A stretch of 20,684 bases of DNA from an uncultured Clostridia bacterium (GCA_946004305.1 CAMFZJ010000007.1:1-20684), one strand, 5' to 3'; shown: positions 7,968-15,528, counted from the stretch's first letter. Translations and numbers: made by a program. Notes: generated by a model not told the origin, from the sequence alone.

Positions 7968-9245
7968 TTATTTAACTACAGCGTTATCTCTAACAATCTG
8001 CATTGCACGCTCAACCTTAATGTCTTCAGCAAGTCCCTCAGCAGGGATATATTTTTTAATTTCATCTACCTCAGACTTATAAGATTCAGCCATCTTTGTA
8101 TATTCGTTTTCTATATCTTCGTCAGAAATTGTGATTTCCTCCTGACGACCTATTGCTTCAAGTACAAGTCTTAGCTTAACTCTCTTTTCAGCCTGTGGCT
8201 TATACATAGCTTCAAGAGAACCGATTTCCATTCCTGTGTACTGACAATAAGTATTAATATCCATACCCTGTGAACGCAGGCGCATATCAAACTCGTTCAT
8301 CATATCTCTTACTTCGTTGCTATACATAGCCTCAGGAATTTCTTCAGTTGCAAGCTCAATAAGCTTATCAGTAAGCTGATTGTCAAAATCTTTATCTGCT
8401 TCTTCTTCCAATCTCTTGGCAACCTTTTCTTTGATTTCTTCCTTATACTCATCAACTGTGTCTTTCTCGGATACGTCTTTTACGAATTCGTCATCAAGTT
8501 CAGGAAGTTCTTTTGTCTTAATCTCGTGAAGCTTAATAGAAAACTGTGCTGCCTTACCCTTAAGTTCTTCTGCGTGATAATCCTCAGGGAATGTTACGTC
8601 AATAACAAATTCCTCACCGATATTATGTCCAACAACAGCTTCTTCAAAGCCGGGAATAAAGTTTCCGTCACCTAATCTAAGATTATAGTTTTCAGCCTTA
8701 CCGCCATCAAAAGGTACGCCATCAACTGAACCGTCAAAGTCAATAACAACAGTATCGCCGTTTTCAGCAGCTCTGTCCTCAACTGTAACCATACGTCCGT
8801 TTCTCTCACGAACAGAATTAATCTCTTCATCGACTAACTCATCAGTAACCTCAGTTGATTTCTTTTCAACTTCAATACCCTTGTATCCATCAACTGTTAA
8901 TGAAGGAACAACTACAACAGTAGCTTTAAATGTAAAGCCTTCTTCTGAAACCTCAGTACACTCAAGATTTTCAACTGTAACAATCTTGATTCCTGCCTCT
9001 ACTGCTGCATCAGCAAGAGCCTCAGGATAGCAATCCTGCATAGCGTCATCATAGAATACTTCTTTGCCATACATTTTCTCAATCATATGCTTGGGAGCTT
9101 TACCTTTTCTAAAGCCGGGAATAGAAATAGTCTTAACCTGCTTTTTATAAACCTTCATAGTAGCTGCCGCAAAAGTATCCTTATCAACAGATACCTCTAA
9201 TTCAAATTTGTTTGCATCCTCAAGTTTTGTAGAATTCTTTAACAT
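7968..9245 (-). CDS. tig: Trigger factor chaperone
   Basis: A 425-residue ribosome-associated chaperone that meets nascent chains at the exit tunnel. The N-terminal ribosome-binding signature GFRKGKAP is at 44-51. The FKBP-type peptidyl-prolyl isomerase domain runs from about 160 to 245 (ENGDTVVIDFDG through the LHEIK end). The remaining helical C-terminal region forms the cradle. The start has a GGAGGA site 7 nt upstream. It is the first gene of a folding and proteolysis run (tig-clpP-clpX-lon-engB-lysA) and has its own candidate promoter (9282-9310), so trigger factor and ClpXP should be made together. Confidence 0.98.
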   Translation of the reverse strand: MLKNSTKLEDANKFELEVSVDKDTFAAATMKVYKKQVKTISIPGFRKGKAPKHMIEKMYGKEVFYDDAMQDCYPEALADAAVEAGIKIVTVENLECTEVSEEGFTFKATVVVVPSLTVDGYKGIEVEKKSTEVTDELVDEEINSVRERNGRMVTVEDRAAENGDTVVIDFDGSVDGVPFDGGKAENYNLRLGDGNFIPGFEEAVVGHNIGEEFVIDVTFPEDYHAEELKGKAAQFSIKLHEIKTKELPELDDEFVKDVSEKDTVDEYKEEIKEKVAKRLEEEADKDFDNQLTDKLIELATEEIPEAMYSNEVRDMMNEFDMRLRSQGMDINTYCQYTGMEIGSLEAMYKPQAEKRVKLRLVLEAIGRQEEITISDEDIENEYTKMAESYKSEVDEIKKYIPAEGLAEDIKVERAMQIVRDNAVVK

Positions 9246-9281
9246 TGTAATTCCTCCATAAATATTATTAAGTATTTCATA

Positions 9282-9310
9282 ATTTTACCATTGTAAATAA
9301 ATTTTTACAA
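9282..9310 (-). promoter_or_regulatory. Candidate sigma-A promoter for tig operon
   Basis: On the minus strand, -35 TTGTAA (9305-9310) and -10 TAAAAT (9282-9287) are separated by 17 nt. The -10 matches consensus at 5 of 6 positions and the -35 at 4 of 6. A perfect AT-rich inverted repeat, TTGTAAA-N6-TTTACAA (9291-9310), covers the -35 and most of the spacer. That places it where an operator could lie, or it may be a weak terminator of the upstream gene. Confidence 0.55.
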
Positions 9311-9331
9311 TATATATTTTTCTTGCTTTGA

Positions 9332-10021
9332 CTATCTTACTAACAAAGGAACAAAAGATAATCCGTCACAAGATATAAGCTTAAATTCAATTCCCTTATA
9401 CTCGCCGTTAAATGAACTTTTAATCATATTAGCGCCGTGAATATGTCCATAATAGCACTTATTAACTCCATACTCCTGCATAAGAGAAATAAAGCCCTGA
9501 CCTTCAAAATTGCCATAAATGGGAGGATAGTGTAAAAACACAACCGGTTCCTTACCCAATGACTTAGCACTATCTAAAGATGCCTTTAGCCTTCCGATTT
9601 CTCGGTTTAATACAAGCTTATCATCTTCATTAGCAGAATCAATTAGCCATCCTCTTGTACCGCATATTGCATAGTCATCACATTCATAGCTGTTATTAAA
9701 GAGAATATTTAAAGTATCAAAGCTCTTTTCAGTAAGATAATTCTTCATTTTGTTCATTGTTTCCCACCAATAATCGTGGTTGCCTTTAAGAAGAATTTTC
9801 TTGCCGGGTAGAGAATTTATAAATTCGAAATCTTTATATGTATCACTTAGCTTCATTGCCCAGGAAATATCTCCTGCGATAACTACAGTATCATCATCTT
9901 TTACAATAGCTCTCCAGTTTTTTGTAAGTCTGGAAACATAATCGTTCCAGCCTTTGAATATATCCATAGGTTTATCAGTGCCAAGAGATAAATGCAAATC
10001 TGCGATTGCAAATAACGACAT
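9332..10021 (-). CDS. Calcineurin-like metallophosphoesterase
   Basis: A 229-residue soluble protein with all dinuclear-metal motifs of the calcineurin-like phosphoesterase fold: DLH (8-10), GDISW (50-54), GNHD (80-83), H164 in FLHYPP and GHIH (192-195). The family hydrolyses phosphomono- or diesters, but the substrate cannot be read from the motifs. There is no signal peptide, so it should act in the cytosol. Its ATG shares one base with the thrC stop (TAATG), which points to translational coupling and co-expression with thrC. No pathway link to threonine synthesis is obvious, and the pairing may only be positional. Confidence 0.88.
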   Translation of the reverse strand: MSLFAIADLHLSLGTDKPMDIFKGWNDYVSRLTKNWRAIVKDDDTVVIAGDISWAMKLSDTYKDFEFINSLPGKKILLKGNHDYWWETMNKMKNYLTEKSFDTLNILFNNSYECDDYAICGTRGWLIDSANEDDKLVLNREIGRLKASLDSAKSLGKEPVVFLHYPPIYGNFEGQGFISLMQEYGVNKCYYGHIHGANMIKSSFNGEYKGIEFKLISCDGLSFVPLLVR

Positions 10022-11529
10022 TATTTAACACCTAATGATTTAAGCACATATTCAGGCATTTCGTTTGACTTACAAACATCAGAGAAACGTGAAGCCTTAT
10101 TTTTAAGAACAGCAAGTGGTGTCGGTACGGCTACGCCTGTAATGTCATTGAGCATATCAACCATATCAAATTCATTGTCCGGTAAATCTTTTCCATCATT
10201 TATTGCAGTTAATACTGCATTTGAGAATTTATATGGGCTGGCTGTTGAAGCAAGAACAGTAGGAGTTTTATCCCCTGTTTCAGAAACATATTTGTCATAA
10301 ACTTCAACGGCAACAGCTGTGTGTGTATCACAAAGGTAATTTTCCTCTTTGAACATTTTTGAAATAGTTTCCTTTGTATCATTATCGTTGCAGTATCCGC
10401 CATAGAAAAGACTGTTGATTTTTTCCTTAACCTCATCAGTAACCTGATACTTGCCCTCAGTTTTAAGTTGAGTCATCCAATTTCTTGTCATTTCATCATT
10501 ATTGTCTGAAAGATTGTAAAGCAGTCTTTCAAGATTTGAAGAAACAAGAATATCCATTGAAGGCGAAATTGTAGTATAAAAACTACGGTTTTTGTCATAT
10601 ACACCTGTATTAATAAAATCTGTTAGTACATTGTTTGAGTTAGAAGCACATATAAATTTATTAATTGGAAGACCCATAAGACTTGCATAGTAAGAAGCAA
10701 GGATATTTCCAAAGTTACCTGTCGGTACAACTACATTGATTTTATCACCAATTTTTATTTTACCGGTGTTTATCAAATCGCAATATGCAGATATGTAGTA
10801 AACAATCTGTGGTAATAAACGTCCCCAGTTAATTGAGTTAGCTGAACTGAAAAGCATATTGTTCTCAGAAAGCTTGTCAACTATTTCGGTAGTTGTAAAG
10901 ATTTTTTTAACACCTGTCTGTGCATCATCAAAGTTGCCTTCAATTGCACAAACATTTACGTTACTACCTTCCTGAGTGTTCATCTGATGCTTCTGCATTG
11001 GACTAACACCGTCAACAGGATAAAATACTAAAATCTTAGTATGGTCAACATCCTTGAATCCTTCCAAAGCAGCTTTACCGGTATCACCTGATGTAGCAAC
11101 CAAAATAACAGCATCTTTTCCGTCATAAGTCTTTTTAAGAGATTTTGTAAGAAAATGGGGCAAAATCTGTAAAGCCATATCTTTAAATGCACAAGTAGGA
11201 CCATGCCATAGCTCTAAAATGTTTATTTCGTTTCCGTTATAATTTTTAGTAACTAAAGGAGCAGGATTATCTGAACCAAATTTCTCAGCTGTGTAAGCAC
11301 TTTCCACACAATCCTCAATTTCTTCAGTTGTAAAATCTGTGAGAAAATCTCCAAAGATTTTCTTAGCTCTGCCTTTATAGTCAAGCTTTAACAGTTCATT
11401 AAAAGTATCCTCATCGTAGCTTGGCATTTCCTGAGGAACAAATAACCCGCCTTCCTTTGAAATACCCTGAGCAATAGCTTGTGCAGAAGATACAATTTCA
11501 TTTTTGTTTTCTGTGCTGTTATATAACAT
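10021..11529 (-). CDS. thrC: Threonine synthase
   Basis: A 502-residue fold-type II PLP enzyme that converts O-phosphohomoserine to threonine and phosphate. K116 in GPTCAFKDMALQ is the PLP Schiff-base lysine. ATSGDTGKAA (145-154), SANSINWGRLLPQ (229-241) and GNFGN (271-275, cofactor-phosphate loop) are standard signatures. Its length and N-terminal extension fit the longer class of the enzyme found in Clostridia, E. coli and yeast, rather than the short Bacillus type. It has a near-perfect promoter 37-65 nt upstream and an AAAGGAAG binding site. I see no threonine leader peptide or T-box in the roughly 30-nt untranslated leader. Confidence 0.97.
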   Translation of the reverse strand: MLYNSTENKNEIVSSAQAIAQGISKEGGLFVPQEMPSYDEDTFNELLKLDYKGRAKKIFGDFLTDFTTEEIEDCVESAYTAEKFGSDNPAPLVTKNYNGNEINILELWHGPTCAFKDMALQILPHFLTKSLKKTYDGKDAVILVATSGDTGKAALEGFKDVDHTKILVFYPVDGVSPMQKHQMNTQEGSNVNVCAIEGNFDDAQTGVKKIFTTTEIVDKLSENNMLFSSANSINWGRLLPQIVYYISAYCDLINTGKIKIGDKINVVVPTGNFGNILASYYASLMGLPINKFICASNSNNVLTDFINTGVYDKNRSFYTTISPSMDILVSSNLERLLYNLSDNNDEMTRNWMTQLKTEGKYQVTDEVKEKINSLFYGGYCNDNDTKETISKMFKEENYLCDTHTAVAVEVYDKYVSETGDKTPTVLASTASPYKFSNAVLTAINDGKDLPDNEFDMVDMLNDITGVAVPTPLAVLKNKASRFSDVCKSNEMPEYVLKSLGVK

Positions 11530-11565
11530 AGAATCTTCCTTTCACTTTACAATATACAACATCTT

Positions 11566-11594
11566 ATTATACTTTAAAATGCACTATTTGTCAA
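11566..11594 (-). promoter_or_regulatory. Consensus sigma-A promoter for thrC
   Basis: On the minus strand TTGACA (11589-11594), a 17-nt spacer and TATAAT (11566-11571) match the housekeeping consensus at 12 of 12 positions. The -35 lies inside the last codons of the dipeptidase gene (encoding F-D-K before the TAG stop). The predicted start is near 11559, giving a leader of about 30 nt before thrC. Confidence 0.88.
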
Positions 11595-12513
11595 AGTTTT
11601 CACAAAATTTTGTTGCATTTTCAAAAAATATTTTATTAACAAGACTTTCTTTGTAGTTTTCTTTCAAAAAAAGATTATAAATATCTTCAATATCATTAAT
11701 TCCGCCAATATCATCGGGTAACCTACATCCGTCAAAATCAGCTCCGATTGCTACGGCATTTTCTCCGCCAAGTGAAAGAAAATGTTCGGTATGTCGCAAT
11801 ATATCATATTTATTAGCTTTATCAGGTTTATTGTTTAAAAACTCTCTGAAAAAATTTAGTCCCACTATACCGCCATTTTTAGCAATAGATATAAACTGAC
11901 TGTCAGTTAAATTTCTCTTGTTATTAGTAATAGTTCTTGAATTAGAATGAGTAGCTACTACAGGCTTTGTTGAATGAAGCACTACGTCATTAAATAATCT
12001 GTCGCTTGAATGAGAAACATCCACTATAATATTGTTCCTTTCAAGTTCTTTAATTACATTAATTCCAAAGGATGTAATGCCGTTGGAATGTGTGACCTTT
12101 GCGCCTGCCCCCAATTCATTTCTTCCGTTCCACGTTAAAGTAACAAACTTAACCCCAAACTTTTTAAACAACTCAATATTTTCAATTTTCCCGGCAAGAA
12201 CAGAAGCATTCTCAACAGTAAAAATCGCCCCTTTATCACCGTTTTTTACAACTTCTAAAATGTCACTATAATTTTTAATAAGCTTGAAATGATACTTATT
12301 ACATTGTTCAGTAAGCTTATTATATGAACTTATAAACATCTGCGTTGCAGCATCTCCCCTGATTTCTTCAGGAACACAAATTGCAAAGCATTGAATATAA
12401 GATGAATATGCTTTCATTTTATCAGGTGTAATGTGAAGCACAGGATTATCCATATTGCATCCCTTTGCTAAACACTCATAAATTGTATCGCAATGTAAAT
12501 CAAAATATTTCAT
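11584..12513 (-). CDS. Membrane-dipeptidase-like peptidase (M19)
   Basis: A 309-residue amidohydrolase-fold zinc dipeptidase of family M19 (renal dipeptidase-like). Metal-binding residues are visible at H7 and D9 (DLHCDT), E101 (FTVENAS), H168 (VDVSHSS) and H189 (ATHSNSR), with a catalytic-type Asp in GADFDG (257-262). R200 and the following NLTD match the conserved substrate-binding stretch. It lacks a signal peptide or membrane anchor, so it is probably cytosolic and recycles dipeptides; the exact substrate is unknown. It starts 6 nt after yraN, with AGGTGA inside the yraN end, and so probably belongs to the rbgA-rnhB-yraN transcript. The last codons double as the thrC promoter -35. Confidence 0.92.
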   Translation of the reverse strand: MKYFDLHCDTIYECLAKGCNMDNPVLHITPDKMKAYSSYIQCFAICVPEEIRGDAATQMFISSYNKLTEQCNKYHFKLIKNYSDILEVVKNGDKGAIFTVENASVLAGKIENIELFKKFGVKFVTLTWNGRNELGAGAKVTHSNGITSFGINVIKELERNNIIVDVSHSSDRLFNDVVLHSTKPVVATHSNSRTITNNKRNLTDSQFISIAKNGGIVGLNFFREFLNNKPDKANKYDILRHTEHFLSLGGENAVAIGADFDGCRLPDDIGGINDIEDIYNLFLKENYKESLVNKIFFENATKFCENFDK

Positions 12514-12519
12514 TTTAAC

Positions 12520-12882
12520 TCACCTTTTCCAGAATGCATTTTCAATGTAGTTGATTTCTGCTTTACCCTTATCATTCATGAATACTTCAGCTACATCAAA
12601 CCTTGGTTGCTTTTCAATATTATTCATCTTCATATATAAGGCAGCAGTTTTAATAATTTTTTGCTGTTTTGTATAACCTACTGACAACATTGGAGAAATT
12701 TCTTGTCCAGCCATACGGGTTTTTACTTCAACAAATAAAATATATTCTTTGTTTTCTGCAATTATATCAATTTCACCGAATTTACAAGAAAAGTTCTTAT
12801 CTTTAATTTTATATTTATGTTTTTTTAAATACTTAGCAACCAAGGTTTCTCCTTTGTCGCCTAATTCTTTTCTTTGATTCAT
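12520..12882 (-). CDS. yraN: YraN family protein (UPF0102), predicted nuclease fold
   Basis: A 120-residue protein of the YraN/UPF0102 family, which has a restriction-endonuclease-like fold. Conserved acidic residues are seen in FGEIDI (35-40) and VEVKTR (51-56), the E-x-D...E-x-K pattern of a metal-dependent nuclease active site. The biological role of the family is poorly defined, and a link to DNA or RNA processing is inferred from fold and from its constant neighbour rnhB. It overlaps the rnhB stop by 4 nt (ATGA), so the two are translationally coupled. Confidence 0.93.
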   Translation of the reverse strand: MNQRKELGDKGETLVAKYLKKHKYKIKDKNFSCKFGEIDIIAENKEYILFVEVKTRMAGQEISPMLSVGYTKQQKIIKTAALYMKMNNIEKQPRFDVAEVFMNDKGKAEINYIENAFWKR

Positions 12883-13478
12883 TTTAATATCTTCTTTAAA
12901 AAACTCATTCTGTGAATTTCACAAGGACCGTATTCTTTTATAGCGTCAATATGTAACTTTGTTCCGTAGCCTTTGTGTTTTTCAAAGCCGTATTGCGGAT
13001 ATTTATTTGCATATTCATAGCACAATCTATCTCTGCTCACCTTTGCCAAAATTGAAGCAGCGGCAATAGACTGGGAATTTGCATCACCTTTAACTATATA
13101 TCTGCAAGGAATATCAAGAGGCGGTAGTTTATTTCCGTCTATCATTGCATAATCTGCTTTTATACTTAGTGTTTCCACTGCACGTTTCATAGCAAGCATA
13201 GTAGCATTAAGAATATTCATTTCTTCAATTTCATCTACAGTAGCAAAAGCTATAGAATATGAAACACACTCATTTATTATTTTATCAAATAGTATCTCAC
13301 GCTTTTTTTCTGAGAGCTTTTTGGAATCATTTACTCCTTCAATTATTTTATTTTCTGGGAGGATTACAGCAGCTGCACACAAAGGACCTGCCAAAGGTCC
13401 TCTGCCCGCTTCATCAACTCCGCAAATTGATGTAAAACCCTTTAATCTGGCCTCATTTTCATATTTTAACCAATCCAT
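12879..13478 (-). CDS. rnhB: Ribonuclease HII
   Basis: A 199-residue enzyme that cleaves RNA in RNA-DNA hybrids, including single ribonucleotides left in DNA by replication. The active-site carboxylates are D22 and E23 in DEAGRGPLAGP, D113 in MIDGNK, and D131 in KGDANSQSIAAAS. AKVSRDR (144-150) is also conserved. The length is normal, without the N-terminal extension seen in RNase HIII. It starts 1 nt after the rbgA stop, with a strong GGAGG site at the end of rbgA. The rbgA-rnhB order is shared with Bacillus (ylqF-rnhB). Confidence 0.98.
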   Translation of the reverse strand: MDWLKYENEARLKGFTSICGVDEAGRGPLAGPLCAAAVILPENKIIEGVNDSKKLSEKKREILFDKIINECVSYSIAFATVDEIEEMNILNATMLAMKRAVETLSIKADYAMIDGNKLPPLDIPCRYIVKGDANSQSIAAASILAKVSRDRLCYEYANKYPQYGFEKHKGYGTKLHIDAIKEYGPCEIHRMSFLKKILK

Positions 13479-13479
13479 A

Positions 13480-14349
13480 TTAATCCTCCGGATATTCTAA
13501 GGTAATATTACCAAGCTTTCCGTTACGATATTCATCTAATAACATATTGGCAGCACGTTCTGTATCTATTTCACCACCGGAAATAAGAAAGCCTCTTTTT
13601 TTACCTATAATCTGTAGTAATTCATATCCATCATTACCTGATAATTCATCACTACTTAGTTTAAATCTGCTTAGAAACTCAGGAGATGTATCCGTCTTGA
13701 ACATTTCCAGCAAATCAACCGCTAATAATTCAACATCAAGTATATTATCCTTAATAGCTCCTGTAAAAGCAAGGTGTTCTCCAACTTTTTGATCATCAAA
13801 TTTAGGCCACAAAACTCCGGGTGTATCAAGCATTTCAAGGTCATTTGCAATAGAATACCACTGATTTCCTCTGGTAACTCCGGGTCTGTCCTCAACCTTT
13901 GCCTTTGATTGTTTTGATACCCTATTAATAAACGAGGATTTTCCCACATTAGGTATGCCTACAATCATAACTCTTAAAACCGGATTCTTCAGTCCTTTAT
14001 TTTTTAGGGCAGTAATTCTATCGCTTAGTACTTTTCTTACAGCAGGAGCGAACTGATTTATTCCTTTTCCTGTTTTACAATCAACAGGAAGTGCAGTTAT
14101 ATTTTGGTTAGCGTAGTAATCAATCCATTTTTGATTACCGTTTTTGCTGGCTTTGTCACATTTATTAAGAAGTACTATTTTAGGTTTGTTTTCAATAATA
14201 CTGTTCAAATCAGGATTACTGCTGCTTATCGGTATACGGGCGTCTAAAATTTCAACTACTAAATCTATTAGCTTTAAGGAGCTTTGAATACGTCTTTTAG
14301 TTTTAGTCATATGACCGGGGTACCATTGTATATTTTGATTATTACTCAT
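13480..14349 (-). CDS. rbgA: Ribosome biogenesis GTPase A (RbgA/YlqF)
   Basis: A 289-residue circularly permuted GTPase needed for late 50S subunit assembly. Its motifs appear in permuted order: G4 NKCD (62-65) and a G5-like DCKTG (90-94) come first, then G1 GIPNVGKSS (131-139), the G2 threonine at 159 (GVTRG) and G3 DTPG (175-178). The N-terminal WYPGHMTKTKR (9-19) is typical of the family, and a helical C-terminal domain follows. The GAGGTGA site sits directly after the T-run of the lepB terminator. A second promoter may be hidden in that hairpin (14380-14408). Gene order lepB-rbgA-rnhB supports the assignment. Confidence 0.97.
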   Translation of the reverse strand: MSNNQNIQWYPGHMTKTKRRIQSSLKLIDLVVEILDARIPISSSNPDLNSIIENKPKIVLLNKCDKASKNGNQKWIDYYANQNITALPVDCKTGKGINQFAPAVRKVLSDRITALKNKGLKNPVLRVMIVGIPNVGKSSFINRVSKQSKAKVEDRPGVTRGNQWYSIANDLEMLDTPGVLWPKFDDQKVGEHLAFTGAIKDNILDVELLAVDLLEMFKTDTSPEFLSRFKLSSDELSGNDGYELLQIIGKKRGFLISGGEIDTERAANMLLDEYRNGKLGNITLEYPED

Positions 14350-14359
14350 AATTCACCTC

Positions 14360-14400
14360 AAAAAACAATACTCACATCTATTATAAAACAGATGTGAGTA
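14360..14400 (-). terminator. Intrinsic terminator after lepB
   Basis: On the minus strand an 11-bp perfect stem (14390-14400 with 14369-14379) and a 10-nt loop are followed by TTGTTTTTT. It lies between the lepB stop (14416) and the rbgA start (14349), and its T-run abuts the rbgA ribosome binding site. Confidence 0.85.
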
Positions 14401-14408
14401 AATAACAA
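14380..14408 (-). promoter_or_regulatory. Possible rbgA promoter inside the lepB terminator
   Basis: On the minus strand -35 TTGTTA (14403-14408, 4 of 6 matches) is 17 nt from a perfect -10 TATAAT (14380-14385). The -10 falls in the terminator loop, so the predicted transcript would start in the second arm and could not form the hairpin. AT-rich sequence makes chance matches possible. Confidence 0.45.
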
Positions 14409-14415
14409 TAATTAT

Positions 14416-15033
14416 TTATAAGGATAATCCTTTTATGCGATTAAAGGGAAAAGCAACAAACTGAGCTTTACCTATTATATCATTCTCATCAATAAGACCT
14501 ATAGCAGTTGAACGGCTGTCAAGTGATACTTCCCTATTATCACCCATAACAAAAACCTTTCCCTCAGGAACAACAGAAGGAATTTCAGCGTCTTTTTTAT
14601 AGGTATGACCTTTTATATATGGCTCATCAATAACCTTGCCGTCAACAGTTACTTTTCCGGACTCAAAATCGATAGACAACGACTGACCCTCAGTAGCAAT
14701 TACACGCTTAATAATCGGCTCTGAATATTGCGCACCGTGACTTATTACAACAATGTCCCCATCTTCAGGAGTGTAAAAGAAATTAGTTACGATTACTTTA
14801 TCTCCGTCGTGTAATGTTTCATACATTGATGTACCGCTTACATCCACAAGTCTCACAAAAAATGTAAGAATAATTACAACAATGGCAATTGCAAAAATCA
14901 TGGAATGTATCCAATCATAGAGATAGGATGTACCACTGGATTTTCTCAAATGCAAAGTAACTCCTTTGTTAGAAACGACCTCTGTTACTTCTTCTTTATT
15001 TGTTTTATTCATCTTTTTATCATTATTATCCAT
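14416..15033 (-). CDS. lepB: Signal peptidase I
   Basis: A 205-residue type I signal peptidase that removes Sec and Tat signal peptides at the outer face of the membrane. A charged cytoplasmic N-terminus of about 40 residues precedes one membrane helix (about 43-63). The catalytic serine is S69 in SGTSM and the general-base lysine K109 in PIIKRVIA. The C-terminal MGDNREVSLDSR box is also present. The ATG at 15033 is preferred: AGGTG lies 9 nt upstream, whereas the in-frame GTG at 15045 overlaps that site. The gene lies between rplS and rbgA, a common clostridial arrangement. An attenuator-like hairpin precedes it. Confidence 0.96.
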   Translation of the reverse strand: MDNNDKKMNKTNKEEVTEVVSNKGVTLHLRKSSGTSYLYDWIHSMIFAIAIVVIILTFFVRLVDVSGTSMYETLHDGDKVIVTNFFYTPEDGDIVVISHGAQYSEPIIKRVIATEGQSLSIDFESGKVTVDGKVIDEPYIKGHTYKKDAEIPSVVPEGKVFVMGDNREVSLDSRSTAIGLIDENDIIGKAQFVAFPFNRIKGLSL

Positions 15034-15042
15034 TATATCGCA

Positions 15043-15047
15043 CACCT
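15043..15047 (-). promoter_or_regulatory. Ribosome binding site that fixes the lepB start
   Basis: AGGTG on the minus strand is 9 nt before the ATG at 15033. The alternative GTG at 15045 is part of this same element and has no site of its own. Confidence 0.7.
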
Positions 15048-15056
15048 AAAATAAGT

Positions 15057-15077
15057 AAAAAAGTCGAGTGCCTCGAC
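15057..15077 (-). terminator. Attenuator-like hairpin upstream of lepB
   Basis: In the transcript GUCGAG-GCA-CUCGAC forms a perfect 6-bp stem followed by U6, an intrinsic terminator form. It ends only about 24 nt before the lepB ATG. Its first arm can instead pair with CTCGA just upstream (15085-15089), which would prevent the terminator. This looks like an attenuation device or a second, back-up terminator for rplS. Confidence 0.65.
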
Positions 15078-15120
15078 ACCCATTTCGAGAAGAAAAATTG
15101 ATATTTTCAAATCTTTTTTT

Positions 15121-15138
15121 GCCCGACCGTTTTCGAGC
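15121..15138 (-). other. Small hairpin in the rplS-lepB gap
   Basis: GCTCGA (15133-15138, minus strand) pairs with TCGGGC (15121-15126) through one G-U pair, leaving a 6-nt loop. It is followed by an A-run rather than a T-run, so it is not a terminator. It shares the CTCGA word with the two downstream elements. Confidence 0.4.
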
Positions 15139-15153
15139 AATTTCCTATAAAGT

Positions 15154-15176
15154 AAAAAAGGGACTTAAAAGTCCCC
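15154..15176 (-). terminator. Intrinsic terminator after rplS
   Basis: On the minus strand a GGGACTT/AAGTCCC stem (15160-15166 with 15169-15175) is followed by T6 (15154-15159). It begins about 10 nt after the rplS stop and is the clear end of the rplS transcript. Confidence 0.9.
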
Positions 15177-15186
15177 TTGATTACTA

Positions 15187-15528
15187 TTAAACTAACTCTT
15201 TAACCTTAGCGGCCTTACCAACACGATCACGCAGGTAATAAAGCTTAGCTCTTCTAACCTTACCACGACGTACTACCTGTACATCCTTTACGTTAGGTGA
15301 GTGAACAGGGAATACTCTTTCAACACCAACACCGTAAGCAACACGTCTTACTGTAAATGTTTCAGCAACACCTGAACCTCTTTTGGCAATAACTGTGCCT
15401 TCAAACATCTGGATTCTTTCTCTCTGACCTTCACGAATGTTAACTGATACCTTTACAGTATCACCGATGTTAAACTTTGGAAGCTCTGCTTTTAAAGAAT
15501 CTGCTGCAATAGTTTTTAATGCGTCCAT
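15187..15528 (-). CDS. rplS: 50S ribosomal protein L19
   Basis: A 113-residue L19, a 50S protein at the interface with the 30S subunit. The family's conserved stretches are present: FNIGDTVKV (19-27), the GVGVERVFPVHSP region (66-78) and the basic RRAKLYYLR-x3-GKAA tail. The ATG at 15528 has AGGAGG 7 nt upstream; an in-frame ATG at 15564 would add 12 residues but lies in the leader and lacks a binding site. The gene is flanked by its own extended -10 promoter, a structured leader of about 117 nt and a strong terminator, so it appears to be a separately controlled unit. Confidence 0.98.
   Translation of the reverse strand: MDALKTIAADSLKAELPKFNIGDTVKVSVNIREGQRERIQMFEGTVIAKRGSGVAETFTVRRVAYGVGVERVFPVHSPNVKDVQVVRRGKVRRAKLYYLRDRVGKAAKVKELV

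Noticed and set aside
9291..9310. Rex-type redox operator
   Set aside because: The dyad TTGTAAA-N6-TTTACAA differs from the Rex consensus in both sequence and arm spacing.
9327..9333. CtsR-like half site AGTCAAA upstream of tig (minus strand)
   Set aside because: CtsR needs a tandem heptad repeat; the partner copy is missing and the half site overlaps the end of the upstream gene.
11530..11583. Threonine leader peptide or T-box before thrC
   Set aside because: The leader after the consensus promoter is only about 30 nt, with no threonine-rich small frame and no terminator hairpin.
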